DNA from: Bacteroidaceae bacterium
Lineage (GTDB): Bacteria > Bacteroidota > Bacteroidia > Bacteroidales > Bacteroidaceae
Assembly (NCBI GenBank): GCA_900772575.1
Contig: CAAHEN010000018.1
Span: forward strand, 1 to 7,708
DNA: 7,708 nucleotides
Direction: 5' to 3'
Position numbers and translations under genes: made by a program. Position 1 is the stretch's first letter. The number at the start of each line of letters is the position of its first letter. The notes beneath the pieces are model-generated. The model was not told the DNA's origin and did no database searches. It saw only the letters and a program-made list of their open reading frames with translations. Below, in pieces: positions 5,272 to 7,708 of this stretch.

Positions 5272-5788
5272 ATTGGGCGGGCTGACGGGCCGAGAGCAGT
5301 GCGCACACGGTTTCCAGGTTGTGGGCGTCGACCTCGTCGAAGTCACCAAGCGCTTCGCTATCGATATCCAGCACGCCCCACACGCGACCGCTTGCGCCGC
5401 TTATCGGCACCACGATCTCCGAGCGGGAACGGGAACTGCAGGCGATGTGACCTGGGAACTGCGCCACATCGGGCACCACCAGTGTCGTGGCCTCGGCCCA
5501 CGCGGTGCCGCAAACGCCTCGCCCCTTGTGGATGCGGGTACAGGCCACTGGCCCCTGAAAAGGCCCGAGCACGAGTTCCTCGGCACCGGCAGCCGTGGGC
5601 CGGAGTGCCGGGCGGACGAGATAGAAGCCCACCCAGAGGTGGTGGAACGTCTCATAGATAGCCGCCGCCACATTGGCCAGGCTGGCGATACAGTCGGGTT
5701 CGCTGTCTATCATACTCTTGATTTGCGGCAGCAGTGTGCGGTACTGGTCTGCCTTCGTGCCGGTGGCGACGGTCAGTGTTTCAGCCAT
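5267..5788 (-). CDS. msrC: Free methionine-(R)-sulfoxide reductase, GAF domain
   Basis: A 173-residue single GAF domain of the fRMsr (MsrC/YebR) family, which reduces free methionine-R-sulfoxide in the cytoplasm and relies on thioredoxin for recycling. The three family cysteines are present: Cys83 in GPFQGPVACTRI, Cys93 in GRGVCGTAW and Cys117 in FPGHIACSS. They match Cys84, Cys94 and Cys118 of the E. coli enzyme. The signature SRSEIVVPI with Glu124 and the VLDIDS strand (139-144) complete the substrate pocket. No signal peptide is present. ATG 5788 gives the usual short N-terminus. It lies 147 bases after the permease gene on the same strand, so co-transcription with the importer is possible but not shown. 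The C-terminal tail is short (SARQPAQS) and its stop overlaps a repeated 21-base sequence. Confidence 0.94.
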   Translation of the reverse strand: MAETLTVATGTKADQYRTLLPQIKSMIDSEPDCIASLANVAAAIYETFHHLWVGFYLVRPALRPTAAGAEELVLGPFQGPVACTRIHKGRGVCGTAWAEATTLVVPDVAQFPGHIACSSRSRSEIVVPISGASGRVWGVLDIDSEALGDFDEVDAHNLETVCALLSARQPAQS

Positions 5789-5850
5789 CAGGTGTCAGTG
5801 TTTGGTATAGGGGTTGACGGAATCGTTGCCCAAGCGTGGGCTTGTGCAAC

Positions 5851-5858
5851 GCGAAGAT
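5851..5858 (-). promoter_or_regulatory. Weak -7-like element upstream of msrC
   Basis: TATCTTCG on the minus strand matches TAnnTTTG except for one base. No TTTG is seen at the -33 position, and the predicted leader would be about 55-60 bases. It is the only promoter candidate in the 147-base gap between the permease and msrC genes. Confidence 0.28.
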
Positions 5859-5935
5859 ACGAATTTGCCCGCTGACGGCCATGGGCAGTCGACGCAAACA
5901 GAACGTCCCGAGAGACGAAAGCCGCTTACGTCCGC

Positions 5936-6925
5936 TCAACGGGGGCGCATGATGAGGGCCAGTACGATGGGGACGCCGAAGAACGGAGTGACGGCATTGA
6001 GCGGGAGCAGGACGCCGCCGGGTAAGTGTGTACACAGAGCGGCCATCAGGGCGATGTCAGCCCCCCAAAGGAGTGTGAGCGGGAACAGGCGACGGTGGTC
6101 GGCGGTGCGGTGGACGTAGCGGGCCACATGCGGGGCGGCAAGGCCGATGAAACTCACAGGGCCGCAGAGCGCGGTCACTGCCGCACTGAGCACACCGGTC
6201 AGGAGCAACAACAGTGTGCGGGCACGCCGGACATCGATGCCAAGGTTGACAGCATAGTCCGCACCTAGCAGCAGGGCGTTGAGCGTCTTGACACGGCAGG
6301 TCAGCAAGCCGAGGAGCAGGACTGTCAGCAGCATGAAAGCAATCAGCGGCATTCCGTCCAGACTGCTGAAATCGCCCATTCCCCAGAGCACATATCCCTG
6401 TAGCCCTGAGGCTGAAGCGAAGTAGCCCAGCACAGTGATCAGCGACGAAGCGACAAAACTCACCATGACACCCGCCACGAGCAGGCGAAGGTTTGACCGG
6501 AAAAGGCTGGAGAAGAAAAGCAGCAGCACAATGACACCTCCCGCCCCGACGCATGCGGCAATGAACACAAACAGACGCCCGGTCAGACTGAAGACACCGG
6601 TCGCCAGTCCTCCTCCGAAAAGCAGCATGGCAACTGCGGCCCCAAGTCCGGCACCGGCGTTGACGCCAAGCAGTGAAGGATCGGCCAACGGATTGGCAAA
6701 GACCGTCTGCATCACCAGTCCCGATGCGGCCAAGGCACAGCCCGCCGTCAGCGCCGTCAGCATGGCAGGCAGCCGCAGGTGGCGCACGATGAATGCGGCG
6801 GTGTCCGTCTCAGCGCCGCCAGAAGCCAGTGCCCGCCACACATCTGCCGGTGTCACGTCGGCACTGCCCCAAAGCAGGCTCAGCAGGCACAGTAGCGGCA
6901 AGAGGAGAAGAGGAAGGAGCTTCAT
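5936..6925 (-). CDS. FecCD-family ABC importer permease
   Basis: Inner-membrane permease of the BtuC/FhuB/FecCD family, which moves iron-siderophore, heme or cobalamin across the membrane. At 329 residues and almost wholly hydrophobic, it fits the usual length and about ten membrane helices. Landmarks: HLRLPAMLTALTAGCALAASGLVMQ (49-73), ANPLADPSLLGVNAGAG (77-93), the cytoplasmic coupling segment GPVSFIGLAAPHVAR (255-269), and the final helix GVPIVLALIMR. Its ATG overlaps the stop of the binding-protein gene by four bases (ATGA), so the two are translationally coupled. The usual ATPase gene does not follow; the next gene is msrC. The C-terminus ends soon after the last helix, somewhat shorter than relatives that continue with FLLLRR-type tails. 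The substrate cannot be told from the sequence. Confidence 0.93.
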   Translation of the reverse strand: MKLLPLLLLPLLCLLSLLWGSADVTPADVWRALASGGAETDTAAFIVRHLRLPAMLTALTAGCALAASGLVMQTVFANPLADPSLLGVNAGAGLGAAVAMLLFGGGLATGVFSLTGRLFVFIAACVGAGGVIVLLLFFSSLFRSNLRLLVAGVMVSFVASSLITVLGYFASASGLQGYVLWGMGDFSSLDGMPLIAFMLLTVLLLGLLTCRVKTLNALLLGADYAVNLGIDVRRARTLLLLLTGVLSAAVTALCGPVSFIGLAAPHVARYVHRTADHRRLFPLTLLWGADIALMAALCTHLPGGVLLPLNAVTPFFGVPIVLALIMRPR

Positions 6926-7708
6926 TTCAGAGGCGTGAAGTAGTGTGGGCGGTATGCCGGCAGCAACGTGGGATGCAGGATGCTGACCACATCGCGCAGC
7001 AAGCGGTCGGGATGAAAGGGCACCTCTTCATAGTAAGGAACACGCAGCGTGTTGCAGCCGTAGACGCGGCGCTGGCGCCACGGAGCGAAGCGGGTGTAGA
7101 CGGCGGACTCCTCAGCCATGGCCTGATAAGTGAGGTCTGTAGCCGCGCCATACTTGACCAACCAGACGTCAGCGTCGGCGCCCTGTGCCAGTACGGTCTC
7201 GGCGTCCAGACTCACAGAACCGCTCTCGCTGCGATCTGCAAAGACATAGCTGGCCCCGGCATCGGCATAGAGGCTGCCCAGATAGCTCTTGCCGCCCGGG
7301 ACGTACCAGACGGCCCCCATTTTCATGTCAGTCAGCAGCCGTGGACGCGTTTTGGTCACGGTGGCAGCGGTACGCAGGGAGTCGTAGGCTGCGGCTGTGG
7401 CGGCAAAAAGTGAGTCGGCACACTGGCCACAGCCGAAGAGCAGGCCATAAAACTTCATCCATTCAGCCCGTCCGAGCGCAGACGTCTCCATATAGTCCGC
7501 ACAGGCGATGGCGGGCACACCCACCGCCGCTGTCGCCCCCCACGCCGCTCCTGCCATGGGCGAGGCCAGAAGGGCGTCGGGCCGTGCGGCGACAAGGCGT
7601 TCAGCGTCGATAGCGGCAGCAGAGCCCATGGCGAGAAGACGCCCATTGCGCACGTCGGCCCGCAAGGCCGGCGCGATGACATAGGCGGTGTCGCAGATAC
7701 CGATGACC
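6922..7708 (-). CDS. ABC importer substrate-binding protein, partial (5' end beyond window)
   Basis: The frame is open from the right edge to TGA 6924-6922 (261 codons visible), so the signal peptide and start lie outside. An apparent TTG start at 7665 is internal, since the protein continues upstream with VIGICDTAYVIAPALR. This is a periplasmic binding protein of the BtuF/FepB type (PF01497-like) in the form common in Bacteroidetes: ARPDALLASP, then CADYMETSALGRAEWMKFYG, then VWYVPGGKSYLG, then ADVWLVKYG near the C-terminal lobe. It likely delivers a metal chelate or corrinoid to the coupled permease. In Bacteroidetes such proteins are often lipoproteins, which cannot be checked here. Any riboswitch or Fur-type site controlling the operon would be beyond the edge. 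Confidence 0.9.
   Translation of the reverse strand, partial: VIGICDTAYVIAPALRADVRNGRLLAMGSAAAIDAERLVAARPDALLASPMAGAAWGATAAVGVPAIACADYMETSALGRAEWMKFYGLLFGCGQCADSLFAATAAAYDSLRTAATVTKTRPRLLTDMKMGAVWYVPGGKSYLGSLYADAGASYVFADRSESGSVSLDAETVLAQGADADVWLVKYGAATDLTYQAMAEESAVYTRFAPWRQRRVYGCNTLRVPYYEEVPFHPDRLLRDVVSILHPTLLPAYRPHYFTPLK

Noticed and set aside
5244..5275. GGTTCAA sequences resembling a tRNA T-loop (possible tRNA remnant or attachment site)
   Set aside because: The flanking bases do not form the required 5-bp stem and no acceptor or anticodon arm is present.
5099..5875. A 258-codon plus-strand frame opposite msrC
   Set aside because: The minus strand encodes an intact fRMsr with its three cysteines; the plus-strand translation has no family resemblance.
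5899..5925. Small stem with CTCG loop after the permease gene as a terminator
   Set aside because: Only about five base pairs including a G-U pair and no clear U-run; too weak to call.

Overview
The window looks like a chromosomal segment of a fairly GC-rich Bacteroidales member, most likely Prevotellaceae-like. Three things suggest this. Promoter elements of the Bacteroidetes type (TTTG, about 20 bases, TAnnTTTG) lie in front of several genes. Shine-Dalgarno sequences are generally absent. The protein families and their sequence style match that group: a flavodoxin with a lipoprotein signal, a GH25 muramidase, and a FecCD-type importer whose binding protein carries the ADYMETSALGRAEW motif. 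Species-level assignment is not possible from sequence reading alone. Every convincing gene is on the minus strand, so transcription runs from right to left.

Layout from right (upstream) to left. A metal-chelate or cobalamin-type ABC importer opens the window: a binding protein cut by the right edge overlaps its FecCD permease by ATGA, and no ATPase is in view. Next comes a free methionine-R-sulfoxide reductase (msrC-like, three conserved Cys). A gap of about 330 bases without a gene precedes nagA (N-acetylglucosamine-6-phosphate deacetylase), which is closed by a strong hairpin. A secreted GH25 lysozyme follows with a near-consensus promoter. Then comes a flavodoxin with a lipoprotein signal, followed directly by a decayed cupin gene that has lost its 5' part and carries an in-frame TAA.

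From about 908 to 1728 there is a long stretch with no convincing gene but several structured elements. These are a 15-bp-arm hairpin, two copies of CCCTAGGG inside a 14-bp inverted repeat, and a promoter-like motif followed at once by an intrinsic-terminator-like hairpin. At the left edge a small exported protein (115 aa) with its own promoter precedes a second exported protein that runs off the window.

Functional links: the GH25 muramidase cuts peptidoglycan, and NagA handles GlcNAc-6-phosphate in amino-sugar recycling, so their adjacency makes biochemical sense, although a hairpin and a separate promoter lie between them. MsrC and the flavodoxin are redox functions. The small proteins at the left edge have no recognised function. 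No tRNA, rRNA, CRISPR array, transposase or prophage gene was seen. The most interesting spots are the non-coding block 1250-1490, the flavodoxin with a possible second start, and the degraded cupin.
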